A DNA stretch of 61,059 nt from an uncultured Acidobacteriota bacterium (GTDB lineage Bacteria; Acidobacteriota; Terriglobia; Bryobacterales; Bryobacteraceae), in NCBI GenBank assembly GCA_902826685.1, contig CADEFT010000040.1, positions 1 through 61,059 on the forward strand, in the 5' to 3' direction. Shown here in pieces: positions 41,530-51,200 of this stretch. Made by a program: the position numbers and the translations under genes. Each line of letters begins with the position of its first letter. The first letter of the stretch is position 1. The notes under the pieces were generated by a model. That model saw only the letters and a program-made list of their open reading frames with translations. It ran no database searches and was not told where the DNA came from.

Positions 41530-44500
41530 ATGCATGCGTCGATCCGGCGGCTGCCGCTCCTACTTGCCGTCTGTGTGGGCTCCTTTGCCCAGCAGAACGA
41601 ATCCCTTTCCAAGATCGATCCCGAACTGCGCGCCTTAACCGATACCGGGCAGCGCGTTGCCGTTCTGATCCGCCTTGCCGAGCAGCCGCAGGAAGAGATC
41701 CTGGGGCGGCACCGGACGGCGGCGCGGCTGCAGTCGGAATTGTTCACGGCGCGCCTGGCGAAGCTCAACGAACGCCAGGCGCCCGAGGACGAGCGCATGG
41801 CCGCCATCCGTGAAGAAGAGGCGCTGGAAATGGACATCCGGCGGCTGGCGGGGCGGGAGATCGCCGATCGGCTCAAGCCGGATGAAGACCACATCGACAC
41901 GCTGCTCACGGGGCTGGGCGCTCGTAAGATCCGCCGGTTCTCGACGCTCGGCCGCATGGCGGCGGAAATTCCCGTCAGCGCGCTTGGCGCCCTGGAAACG
42001 GACCCTGTCATCGATTCGGTATATCCGGACACGGCTGGCAGGGCGAGTCTCGAAAGGTCGGTTATCGTGCTGGGCGCCTCCACCTGGTGGACCGCCATCC
42101 AGAACAGCGGCGCGGGCCGATCGGTGGCCGTGCTCGACACCGGCATCGCCAAGGATCACCCCGGATTCGCGGGCCTCAACATCGTGGACAAAGTCTACTC
42201 GGCAGGCAGCAAAGACAACGTATGCTTTGACGACGATTCGACGGCAGCGGACCGGCAAGGCCACGGCACTCATGTTTCGGGCATCGTCGCCAGCCGCGGC
42301 AGCAGCGCCTGGACCGAGTATCGAGGTGTGGCGCCGGGGCTCAATACGCTTTACTCCTACAAAGTTGGCTTCAAGATGAAGACGGACAAGACCGATGCCA
42401 GGGACTGCACCAAAGCACGAGGGTTCGCGGCATCCGATATCGTGGCGGCGCTCGATGACGCTTTTACCAACACGCCGGTGCGTATCTTCAACATGAGCTT
42501 TGGAGCGCCCACCACGGTGGATTACGATTCCGGGGGGCGGGAGTTCGATGAGTATATGGAGCGGTACGGGGCGATCTTTGCCATCGCCGCCGGCAATACG
42601 GACGATCCCGATGCCAATGGCAACATCACACCGTGCGGCATCGATGGACGCGGCACCGCCTACAACGGCATTACCGTGGGGAATTGGGGCGATCTTTCCC
42701 GCATCGACCCCAAGATCAGCAATCGCAGTTGTACGGGTCCTACCGTGGGCGGCCGCGTGAAACCCGATCTGGCGGCTCCCGGCAAAGATATCGTTTCCGC
42801 CAACTACCTTTGGAACACCGGCCCGATCGGCGGAGCGGACATTTTCAGCATTACGCCGGATTATGTACCGGACAGCGGCACCAGCATGGCGGCTCCACAC
42901 ATTGCCGGCGCCCTGGCGCTGCTGGCGGGCGCGGGCATCACCAATCCGATGGCGGCCAAAGCCATCCTCATTAACTCGACCACGAGGAACTACAGCGGAT
43001 CGTCGAACGATGCCGGGTGGGGCTATGCCGATCTCTCGATCGCGGCTGGGCGCCGGAACTACGTGACCGGCACCGTGTATCCCGGCCAGTCCGATTGGTG
43101 GCTCGGCACGCCGGACGGCCTCGTCCGCGCTTCTTTGGTCTGGCGCAAGAGCAAAAATTTCGCCCTCAGCAACCTGGACCTGTTCGCCTATTCGACTACA
43201 GGCGGCGATCTGATCCGGTCGAGTGAAAGCAAGGTCGATAATGTCGAAGCCATTCAGGCGGCGCGCAGCGGGCAGATACTGATCGAGGTGCGGTCGGCGG
43301 CATCAAGCGCGAAGGTCGAGGAGTACGCGCTCGCGCTCGACCGGGCCGGTTTTCAACAGCGTGTGCCTGCGATACGCACCGGTTGCTCGGAACCACTGGA
43401 TCGGGTTCCGCCGGGAGCCGGTTTCCAGGTGACCTGTACCGTAGTGAACGACTCCGGCAGCCCGGACATGCCGCGGGTAACCGTGGAAATCAACCTGCCG
43501 CAGTTCGGCCACCACGCGCGGTTTCTGGACATGATCCCCTCGGGCCAAAGCAAGACCGTCACCTTCGATCTGGTCGCGCCGAGCGGCGTAGCGGGCTGGG
43601 TCGACCTGCCTTTCACCACCACAACGGCAGCCTTTGGGGGACTTCGCGGACCGGTCATCACCTCTCAGGTCTTTGTCACGGGCCGGACGGTGACGATACA
43701 GTCGATCCCGACGGGCCGGACGGTCGTCGTGGACCAGAAGGAATACCGCACGCCCGCCAGGTTCGAGTGGGTGGAATTCTCCGAACATAGTATCGAAGCC
43801 AAGGAGCAAACCGAGGGTGGCGGAAAGTATACGTTCCGGAGCTGGTCGGACGGTGGCACGGCTTCGCATACGATCCCCGCGGCGGCCGGAACCGTAACCG
43901 TGACTTTCGGCGTGCAATACCGGCTGCAGACCAACGTCAATCCATCAACGGCGCAAGTGATCGTGGTGCCGCAGTCCTCCGATGGTTACTACGATTCGGG
44001 AACCGAGGTGCTGCTGACCGCCGTCACCTCGGGTTCGACCAAGATTGTCTGGGAACAACCGTTCCCCACCGCACCGGTGTTCCTGCCCCAGCTTTCAGTT
44101 CGCATGGATGGCCCGCGCACGGTTACGGCGAACTTCGGTCCGCTGGTGATCATTCGCAGCAATCCACCCGGAGCGGAAGTGGTCATCGACGGTTACACGA
44201 CGGTGAGGCTGACCGAGCCGATCTACCGGGTTTGGGTGCCCGGAACCGATCACACCGTGTCGCCTGGCCGCAACAACTTCGGCGATGCGATATATAGGCT
44301 CCGCGGTTGGAACAACGGCGTTTCGGATTTCGACGGCAGGATCGTGATGGGGAACGAACCTCTGGCCATCACCGGAAACTTCAACGCACGCTACCGCCTG
44401 TCCGTCGAGAAGACCGACTCCCGCCTTTCTGGCGTCATCGAGACCATTCCCTATAGCGGTGATATGTTCTTCGATGCCGGGCAGGAAGTTCAAATCAAGC

Positions 44501-46800
44501 CGGTGTTCCTGGACCCGGGCACCCGAATGCTGTGGGGAGGGGACGCGACCGGAGCCGACAACCCGCTGATGATGGTGATGGACCGGCCGAAGACGCTGCT
44601 GATCACGGTCGCGCGAATCGGGGCGACGGTCATCCAAACCAATCCGCCGGGGCGAAGCGTGACCGTTGATGGACGAACTTACGCCACTCCCGCGTCGTTC
44701 AACTGGCAGGCGGGAGAAGAACACTCGCTTTCGGCGCCCGTGGACCAGATCGGGCCGGGAGAGCGAATGGCGGTTACCGGGTGGTCCAACGGAGGAGGAG
44801 CGCTGCAGACCATACGCGTCCCGGAAGGAGGAGGTGTCTACACGGCGAACTTCGTGCGCCAGTTCCAATTGACGTTCTCCGCCTCGCCGGACCGGGACAC
44901 GTTTGTTCTCGCCACGCCGTCTCGCGTCAATGGCGGCTGGTACGACGCGGGCACCACGGTCGGCTTGCAGGCCAATGCGGCGATGCCGATGCGATTCAAG
45001 AGTTGGTCCGGCGATCTTTCCGGCGAACTGAATCCGCAGACCCTGCTGATGGACCGGCCGAAATCGGCGCGCGCGAATTTCGTGATGCCGGTGGCGATTC
45101 TGAGCAATCCCGCCGGGCGCCGCATTCTGGTGGACGACAAGGAAGTAACCACGCCTGCAACGATGGAGTGGCTGCCGGACGAATCGCACACCTTGAAAGT
45201 AGCGAGCCCGCAGCAGCACGATGGGCGCGCGGGGCAGGATGCGCGCTATGTTTTCAGCGGCTGGAACGGTGGAGTCGGCGGCGGCGGAAGCGTCTTTGTG
45301 CAGACGGGCCAAACGGCGTACACGGCGAATTTCACGTCTCAGTACAAGCTGAATATCGCGACGCCCACGGGCGGAAGCGTTAGCAAGTCTCCCGATTCGG
45401 CCGACGGCTATTACGACGCCGGAACGACGGTCAGGCTCGAGCCTTTCGCGCCGCCGCCCCTGCAATTTGTGCGGTTCGAAGGCGAGCCCACGGCGCCCGC
45501 CGTCGCGATGACGCAGCCTCGGTTTGTGACCGCGATCTTCGGCCGGTCCGTCACGTTCGCCTCGAATCCGCCGGGACTGGAAGCGATCGTCGACGGCCGC
45601 ACGATGACCACACCCGCGACGGTGTTGCTGGCGCTCGACCGGCCGCACACCTTTGGAGTCAACGCCTCGCAGGCTTCGGCCACGCCGGGCACCAGGTACT
45701 CGTTCACCGGCTGGACCGATAGCGGGCCGCGCGTGCGGGAGATTCCCGTGGGCGCCGGGTTCAGCGATCTGTACACCGCCAATTACCGCACCGAGCACCG
45801 GCTCATGGCGGCCGCCGCGCCCGTAGGCTTCGGCGAAATCGAGAGCAAGCCCGCCTCGCCCGATGGCTACTACCCCAGCGGTACCACCGTGGAGTTGTTT
45901 GCCTTGGCGGCGAACCGGCGCATTTTGGCCGGGTGGACGGGGGGCGTTCCGAGTCCGGCCAATCCGGTGCAGGTCGTCATGGATGGGCCGAAGAGCGTCA
46001 CCGCCAATTTCAACCTCTCGGTGATTGTGGACACCCAACCAACCGGGCGCCAGTTCATCGTCGATGGGCAGCGCTACGGCTCGCGGCAGACGTTCAGTTG
46101 GCCGGTGGGCGGCCAGCACAGGCTATCGCTTCCCACGTTCGGATTCTTCTCCACCACGCAGCCAGTGGGGCAGGGCACGCGCCATGTGTTCCAGGGTTGG
46201 TCCGACGCCGGTGCCGTGGATCATGAGGTGACGGCGAACGCTACAACGATCGATTACACGGCGGTCTTCCGTACACAACACCTGCTGACCCTGGAGGCGG
46301 CGCCCGCGGGTTCCGGAACCGTGACGGCTGAACCCTCTTCAGTGGATGGATTCTACCCCGCCGGAACGGACGTTCGGGTGACGGCGGCGCCCGTCGCGCC
46401 CAATCCGTTCCGAGGATGGGGCGGGGATATTTCAGGCACCTCGCTCTCGCAGGTGGTGAAGATGGTGTCGCCGGTGCGCGTCATCGCGGGATTCGGCGCC
46501 GCGCCGCCGCCGGTATCGGGCATTCAATCGCCTGCTCCGAATTCGCAATTGCCTGGACCGAACGTCGTGTTTCAATGGCTGCCGGTACCCGACGCGGACA
46601 ACTATCTGCTCACCGTGGGCGCCTCGCGCGGCGGGCCGGACTACTTCAACGGTCTGACGGCCTCGACTTCGCAGGGGGTTAACAGCCTGCCATGCGATGG
46701 GCGAATGCTGTGGGTACGTCTGCAGACGCGAGTGAATGGGCAGTGGCAGGAGCCGCGCGACTATACCTACACCGCCGCGGCGTCCTGCGGCCCGCAGTAA
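41530..46800 (+). CDS. Giant secreted subtilisin-like protease with six composite repeats
   Basis: A strong GGAGG nine bases upstream selects the ATG at 41530 (1756 aa) over a GTG 18 bases earlier. A signal peptide (MHASIRRLPLLLAVCVGSFAQ) precedes a propeptide-like region to about residue 170. The S8 domain has the full triad: Asp in VAVLDTGI, His in GHGTHVSG and Ser in GTSMAAPHIAG. After a beta-sandwich (about 490-720) come six copies of a two-part repeat of about 155 residues, and then a Fn3-like module to the end. It should be an extracellular endoprotease whose tail mediates binding or stalk formation. It stands alone on its strand and is divergent from the TonB receptor gene. Confidence 0.9.
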   Translation: MHASIRRLPLLLAVCVGSFAQQNESLSKIDPELRALTDTGQRVAVLIRLAEQPQEEILGRHRTAARLQSELFTARLAKLNERQAPEDERMAAIREEEALEMDIRRLAGREIADRLKPDEDHIDTLLTGLGARKIRRFSTLGRMAAEIPVSALGALETDPVIDSVYPDTAGRASLERSVIVLGASTWWTAIQNSGAGRSVAVLDTGIAKDHPGFAGLNIVDKVYSAGSKDNVCFDDDSTAADRQGHGTHVSGIVASRGSSAWTEYRGVAPGLNTLYSYKVGFKMKTDKTDARDCTKARGFAASDIVAALDDAFTNTPVRIFNMSFGAPTTVDYDSGGREFDEYMERYGAIFAIAAGNTDDPDANGNITPCGIDGRGTAYNGITVGNWGDLSRIDPKISNRSCTGPTVGGRVKPDLAAPGKDIVSANYLWNTGPIGGADIFSITPDYVPDSGTSMAAPHIAGALALLAGAGITNPMAAKAILINSTTRNYSGSSNDAGWGYADLSIAAGRRNYVTGTVYPGQSDWWLGTPDGLVRASLVWRKSKNFALSNLDLFAYSTTGGDLIRSSESKVDNVEAIQAARSGQILIEVRSAASSAKVEEYALALDRAGFQQRVPAIRTGCSEPLDRVPPGAGFQVTCTVVNDSGSPDMPRVTVEINLPQFGHHARFLDMIPSGQSKTVTFDLVAPSGVAGWVDLPFTTTTAAFGGLRGPVITSQVFVTGRTVTIQSIPTGRTVVVDQKEYRTPARFEWVEFSEHSIEAKEQTEGGGKYTFRSWSDGGTASHTIPAAAGTVTVTFGVQYRLQTNVNPSTAQVIVVPQSSDGYYDSGTEVLLTAVTSGSTKIVWEQPFPTAPVFLPQLSVRMDGPRTVTANFGPLVIIRSNPPGAEVVIDGYTTVRLTEPIYRVWVPGTDHTVSPGRNNFGDAIYRLRGWNNGVSDFDGRIVMGNEPLAITGNFNARYRLSVEKTDSRLSGVIETIPYSGDMFFDAGQEVQIKPVFLDPGTRMLWGGDATGADNPLMMVMDRPKTLLITVARIGATVIQTNPPGRSVTVDGRTYATPASFNWQAGEEHSLSAPVDQIGPGERMAVTGWSNGGGALQTIRVPEGGGVYTANFVRQFQLTFSASPDRDTFVLATPSRVNGGWYDAGTTVGLQANAAMPMRFKSWSGDLSGELNPQTLLMDRPKSARANFVMPVAILSNPAGRRILVDDKEVTTPATMEWLPDESHTLKVASPQQHDGRAGQDARYVFSGWNGGVGGGGSVFVQTGQTAYTANFTSQYKLNIATPTGGSVSKSPDSADGYYDAGTTVRLEPFAPPPLQFVRFEGEPTAPAVAMTQPRFVTAIFGRSVTFASNPPGLEAIVDGRTMTTPATVLLALDRPHTFGVNASQASATPGTRYSFTGWTDSGPRVREIPVGAGFSDLYTANYRTEHRLMAAAAPVGFGEIESKPASPDGYYPSGTTVELFALAANRRILAGWTGGVPSPANPVQVVMDGPKSVTANFNLSVIVDTQPTGRQFIVDGQRYGSRQTFSWPVGGQHRLSLPTFGFFSTTQPVGQGTRHVFQGWSDAGAVDHEVTANATTIDYTAVFRTQHLLTLEAAPAGSGTVTAEPSSVDGFYPAGTDVRVTAAPVAPNPFRGWGGDISGTSLSQVVKMVSPVRVIAGFGAAPPPVSGIQSPAPNSQLPGPNVVFQWLPVPDADNYLLTVGASRGGPDYFNGLTASTSQGVNSLPCDGRMLWVRLQTRVNGQWQEPRDYTYTAAASCGPQ
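43690..46494 (+). repeat. Six composite A-B protein repeats inside the subtilisin gene
   Basis: Copies begin near residues 721, 873, 1034, 1188, 1341 and 1498 of the protein (DNA 43690, 44146, 44629, 45091, 45550, 46021), a period of 152-161 residues. Module A is PEGA-like ('SNPPGxxVxVDG...TP...W...H.....Y.F.GWSDGG'). Module B resembles the divergent InlB B-repeat ('YRL....P......SPDGYYDAGTTVxL...GW.G......MDGPKSVTANF'). The modules alternate strictly A-B six times. Copies are diverged, so they are old rather than recent duplications. Confidence 0.8.
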
Positions 46801-46807
46801 ACGATCT

Positions 46808-48211
46808 TCATTCCAGTCCGATGGCGTAAAGCGTATCGCGCGTGCGCACGTAGATCCGTCCTTCGCTCGCCGCCGGTGTCGCGTAAATGTCGGATGCGAA
46901 TTCGTTGATCGCCAGGATCTGCCAATCTCCGGCCGCGCTGAGCACGACAACCTTGCCGTGTTCGCTCGCTATATAGACCTTACCGTCGGCGCCGACGGGC
47001 GAGGCGTAGTAATCCTCGAGCGCGCCCGTCAACCGGGCCTGCTTGAGCACCTTGCCGCTCTGGGCATTCAGCGAGGTGGCGATGCCGCCGCTGCGCACCA
47101 GGAAAACCACGCCGCCGTAGACGAGCGGCGTCGGCACGTCGGGCAGCGATTTCTCAAAACGCCACAGCAAGTGCGTATCCGTCACATCGCCACTGCCGCC
47201 GAGCTTCACGGCGAACAGCCCGTTGCGGGACGCGCGGCGGGTGCGGAAGAACGTCCATTCCCGTTCATTCAGGAAGCCGTCGCGGTCGAGATCGATGGCG
47301 CGCCAGGTACCGGTGGGTTGCCACCGTGGCGGAAGTTCCTTCTGCGCGAGCTTGCCGTCATGATTGGCATCGGCGGCGGCCGCCACTTCCTCGAAAGGCG
47401 GCAGGTCGACCTGCTCCCCGGAGTCGTTCCCCGTGGTCCAGCCATTGAAATACACGACGCCATCGGCGATGGTGGGCGCCGATTTCGGCTGGCAGGTGAG
47501 GCCGCGCACGAACCACAGGTTCTCGCCGCGCGACACCGAGTACGCCGTGAGCTGGTAGGAACCGGGTGCGATCACCTGCGCCGCGCCGCCCGCCGGCCGG
47601 TAGACGATCGGCGTGGAATAGCCGTTGATCACGTGGCGTGGCGTCTTCCAGGCGATCTCGCCGCGATCGGCATCGACGCCGATGATGTAGGCGCCGGTGT
47701 CCTGGTCGCAAACCAGGATCAAGCGCCCATCGGCGTAGACGGGCGATGCCACGATGCCGTGCTGGCTGTTGAAGGGCCCAAGCGGCAGCCGCCAAAGCTC
47801 CTTGCCGGTGAGGTCGTACGCCGCCAGTCCGAAATCGGCGAAGAAGACGAACAGGCGTTTGCCATCGCTTACCGCCGTGGGGGCGGCGCGATGGTTCAGC
47901 GAGTGCTGCGTCTCCCGCTTGGCCGCGCGCAGCGAACGCCGCCACTCGAGTTTGCCGGTCCTGCGGCCGATGGCCATCGTAACGAGTTCCTCGCCCTCGG
48001 AGGCGGTGAGAAAGATTCGATCGCCTACCAGCACCGGCGACGACTTGCCTTCCGGCACGGCGGTCTTCCACAGGACGTGCTTTTCCGGTCCGAACTCCGC
48101 CGGCAGCCGGCCGCACGAAGCGCAAAGGCCGGAACCGTCCGGACCGCGGAACTGAGGCCAATCGGCCCCGGGCAGGATGAGTGCGAGCACCAGCGGCAGC
48201 AGGAAACGCAT
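46808..48211 (-). CDS. PQQ/BamB-like propeller protein with paired EF-hand loops
   Basis: The ATG at 48211 opens a signal peptide (MRFLLPLVLALILPGADW), giving 467 aa; an in-frame ATG at 48226 is an alternative. 'WPQFRGPDGSGL' and the repeated blade motif ('GKVYIASEHGKVVVLSA', 'LWRLPLGPFNSQHGIVASPVYADGRLILV') mark a PQQ-enzyme-like eight-bladed propeller without catalytic residues. At about residues 280-316 two consecutive 12-residue calcium loops occur, DANHDGKLAQKE and DLDRDGFLNERE, inserted between blades. The protein is probably periplasmic and calcium-stabilised. It is divergent from the DUF1592-family gene, with 55 bp between starts; acidobacteria and planctomycetes often place these families together. 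Confidence 0.87.
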   Translation of the reverse strand: MRFLLPLVLALILPGADWPQFRGPDGSGLCASCGRLPAEFGPEKHVLWKTAVPEGKSSPVLVGDRIFLTASEGEELVTMAIGRRTGKLEWRRSLRAAKRETQHSLNHRAAPTAVSDGKRLFVFFADFGLAAYDLTGKELWRLPLGPFNSQHGIVASPVYADGRLILVCDQDTGAYIIGVDADRGEIAWKTPRHVINGYSTPIVYRPAGGAAQVIAPGSYQLTAYSVSRGENLWFVRGLTCQPKSAPTIADGVVYFNGWTTGNDSGEQVDLPPFEEVAAAADANHDGKLAQKELPPRWQPTGTWRAIDLDRDGFLNEREWTFFRTRRASRNGLFAVKLGGSGDVTDTHLLWRFEKSLPDVPTPLVYGGVVFLVRSGGIATSLNAQSGKVLKQARLTGALEDYYASPVGADGKVYIASEHGKVVVLSAAGDWQILAINEFASDIYATPAASEGRIYVRTRDTLYAIGLE

Positions 48212-48266
48212 GACTCTGGCATCCATAATATGCTCGACGGCGAGTGTTAAGATAGCGGTCGCCGAC

Positions 48267-51200
48267 ATGTCACCGAGGTCCTTCTGCGCCTTAACCGCCG
48301 TCGCGGCGGCTCTCATCGCCGCCGACAGCGCGCCCAACCCGCTCGCGCCGGGGTTTGAACAGAAGGTAAAGCCGTTTCTCGAGCAGAACTGCCGCAAGTG
48401 CCACAATGCGGACTCGCCCACCGCCGGGGTCCGGGTGGATCAGCTCGATCCTTCGATCGACGACAGCCATGTACGCCTCTGGGAAGGCATTCGCCATCGT
48501 GTGAAAGACGGCACCATGCCGCCCAAGGGTCTGCCGCAGCCTGGCGCGGCCGAACGCGGCGAGATCGTCGAATGGGTGACGCGGGCGCTCGATGTGGCGC
48601 GGTCGCGTCCGGGGCCGAAGAACGGCCTGGTGCGCCGCCTCACCGTTTCCCAATACCGCAATACGCTGCGCGATCTGCTGCGGCTGGACGACGATCTCAC
48701 CGAGGCTCTGCCGCCCGACGCCATCTCGAAAGACGGCTTCGTGAACAATAAGGATACGCTGCAGCTTTCCCCGCTGCTTCTCGAAGCCTACCTGGAAACG
48801 GCGGAAGAGGCGCTGAATCGCGCCATCGTCGACCCGAAATCGAAGCCCGCCATCCAAAGCTTCCGCCTCGATCTGGGCGCGGGCGTCAATCAGAAGCCGT
48901 TTCCCGAAAAGCTGATCCTGGGCGCCGACAGCCTGCTGCTCGAAAATCAGGACTTCACCGTCACTGAGCCCATGCCCGCCAAACCGTTCGCCTTCGAGCC
49001 GTATCATATGCGGACGAAATACCGCTTCATCGAAGGCTACGCGGGCAACGACACAGTGCGCGGCTGGCGCGAGTACGACAGCCTTTATCATTCGGTGTTT
49101 GCCTGCATGCGCGGCGAGCACGGATACCCCAAGGGCGAGGCTTACAGCACGGTGCCCCAAGGTCTGCTGCTGCGGCCGGCGATTCCCACCGATGAGCTGT
49201 TCGGCATCAACAGCACCTACGGTCCGCGGGCGAATTTCAAGATTTCCCTGCGCGAGCTGCCCGATCACGGCCGGTTCCGTGTCACGGTGACGGCGGCGCG
49301 CTATGACGACGGATTGCTGCTCGAACCGGACGCCACGCCGCCGCCTTCGGGCACCGCCTCGCTGGTGAGCCGCGACGGCCAGCCGGTTGTCATCGCCAGG
49401 CCGGGCATTTATCAGGTGGATGTCCACGCGGTGCCGCGCAGCGAAAAGGTGCCCGCGCCCGACACGTCGCGCCTTGGCGAAGCGCTGGCAGGCGAGTGGC
49501 CGCTCAATGGCGAGGTTTCCGGTGGACGGTTGGAAGCGGACGCCAAGTTCGTGGATTCGCCGTTTGGCAAAGCGGTGACGCTCGATGGTGAAGGTGATGC
49601 GGCGATCGTCGATCGCACCCAGGCGATGAACGTTGGCGAAGGCGATTTCACGGTCGCCTTGTGGATGCAGCCGAAGGAACTGCGCCGCGCGACGATCTTC
49701 AATCTCGGCGGCCGGGAGTGGACGCACGGCTGGTTTCTCGAGATGCCGAACAATGGTGGCGCCGTGCGGATCGAGACTTCGGGACCGGATACGAAATCGA
49801 ACGGAGAAATCGCCTCGCCGCGCGGTGTATTGCGGGCGGGCGCCTGGCAGCATGTCGCCGCCGTCGTGCGGCGCGGGCAGAAGGAATCGCTGCTCTTTGT
49901 GAACGGCTTCGCGGTGGCCAAGGGACAGATTGGACCGGCGAATCTGGATAACGGCAAATTGAATTTGCGGCTTGGCCAGTCGTTCCACGGCGAGCTCGAC
50001 GAGATACGTCTTTACCGCCGCGCACTCAGTGAAGCGGAGTTGCAGGCGCTCATCGAACCGGGGCGCCAATTCGCGCAAGCGCCGCCGGAAAAGCCAGGCC
50101 AACTGGAACTGACGCTCGGCACCCGCGAATTTTCGGGTCTGCTGCCGCAACCGGCGTTTCTGGCGGTGCGGCTGGCGGCGGGTTCGCTGGCTGTGAAAAC
50201 GAAGTTCAGCGGCGTGCGCGGACTCGATCGCGTTGTGTTTACCCCGCTTGCCGCGGGCAGCGAAACGGCGCGCCGCTTTCTGGCGTTCGAGAAGCGCGTT
50301 CCAAAGCTGGGAGTGCATGTCGGATTGCGCCGCGATTGCGGCAGCACGCTCGCCCCGGTGGGTCCGGCGCAAGCAGTCGGCGGCGGGCCGTTGAAGCGCT
50401 ACGTTTTTGAAGGCGCCATTCGTAATTTCCCCAGCCCGGATGTCGAAAAGGACAATGTGAATTATCTCGCGGGCATTCGCGAAATCGGCGTGCGTAGCGA
50501 GTACACCGACGGGCGCGATATGCCGCGCCTGCTCGTCCGGTCGGTGGAATTCGAGGGCCCGTTCCTCGAAAGCTGGCCGCCACCGTCGCATCAGGCGATT
50601 TTTCCCGATTCGCTGCCGGCAAACGACGCGCGCCAGGTGATTCGCCGGTTCGCCAACCGTGCCTACCGGCGGCCCATCACCGCCGCCGAGGAAGCCTCGC
50701 TGGTGTCCGTTTACGAAAGATCCTCCAAGGCTGGGCGGCCGTATCGGGAGGCCGTGAAGGATGCGCTGCAAGTGGTGCTGACCTCGCCCCAGTTCCTGTT
50801 TCTCATCGAGACCAGCAATACGCCAAAGCCGGAGCCGCTCACCGATTACGAACTCGCTTCCAAGCTGTCTTATTTCCTATGGAACGCGCCGCCGGATCGC
50901 ACGACGCTTCAATACGCCGCGGCCGGCACGCTGCGGCGGAATTTGAATTCGGAAGTGGATCGCATGGTGGCCGACGCGCGCTTTTCGCAGTTCATCCGCG
51001 AGTTCGGTGCGCAGTGGCTGGCGCTCGACAAATTCCAGGTGCTTGAGCCGGATTTGAAGCGCTTCCCCAAGCTCACCAGCTACAACCGCGCGCAATTGCG
51101 GCAGGAGCCGGTGCAATACCTGCAACATCTGATTCGCGCCAATCTGCCGGTGCGCCACGTGATCGAGGCCGACTTCATGTTGGCCAACGAAGTCACCGCC

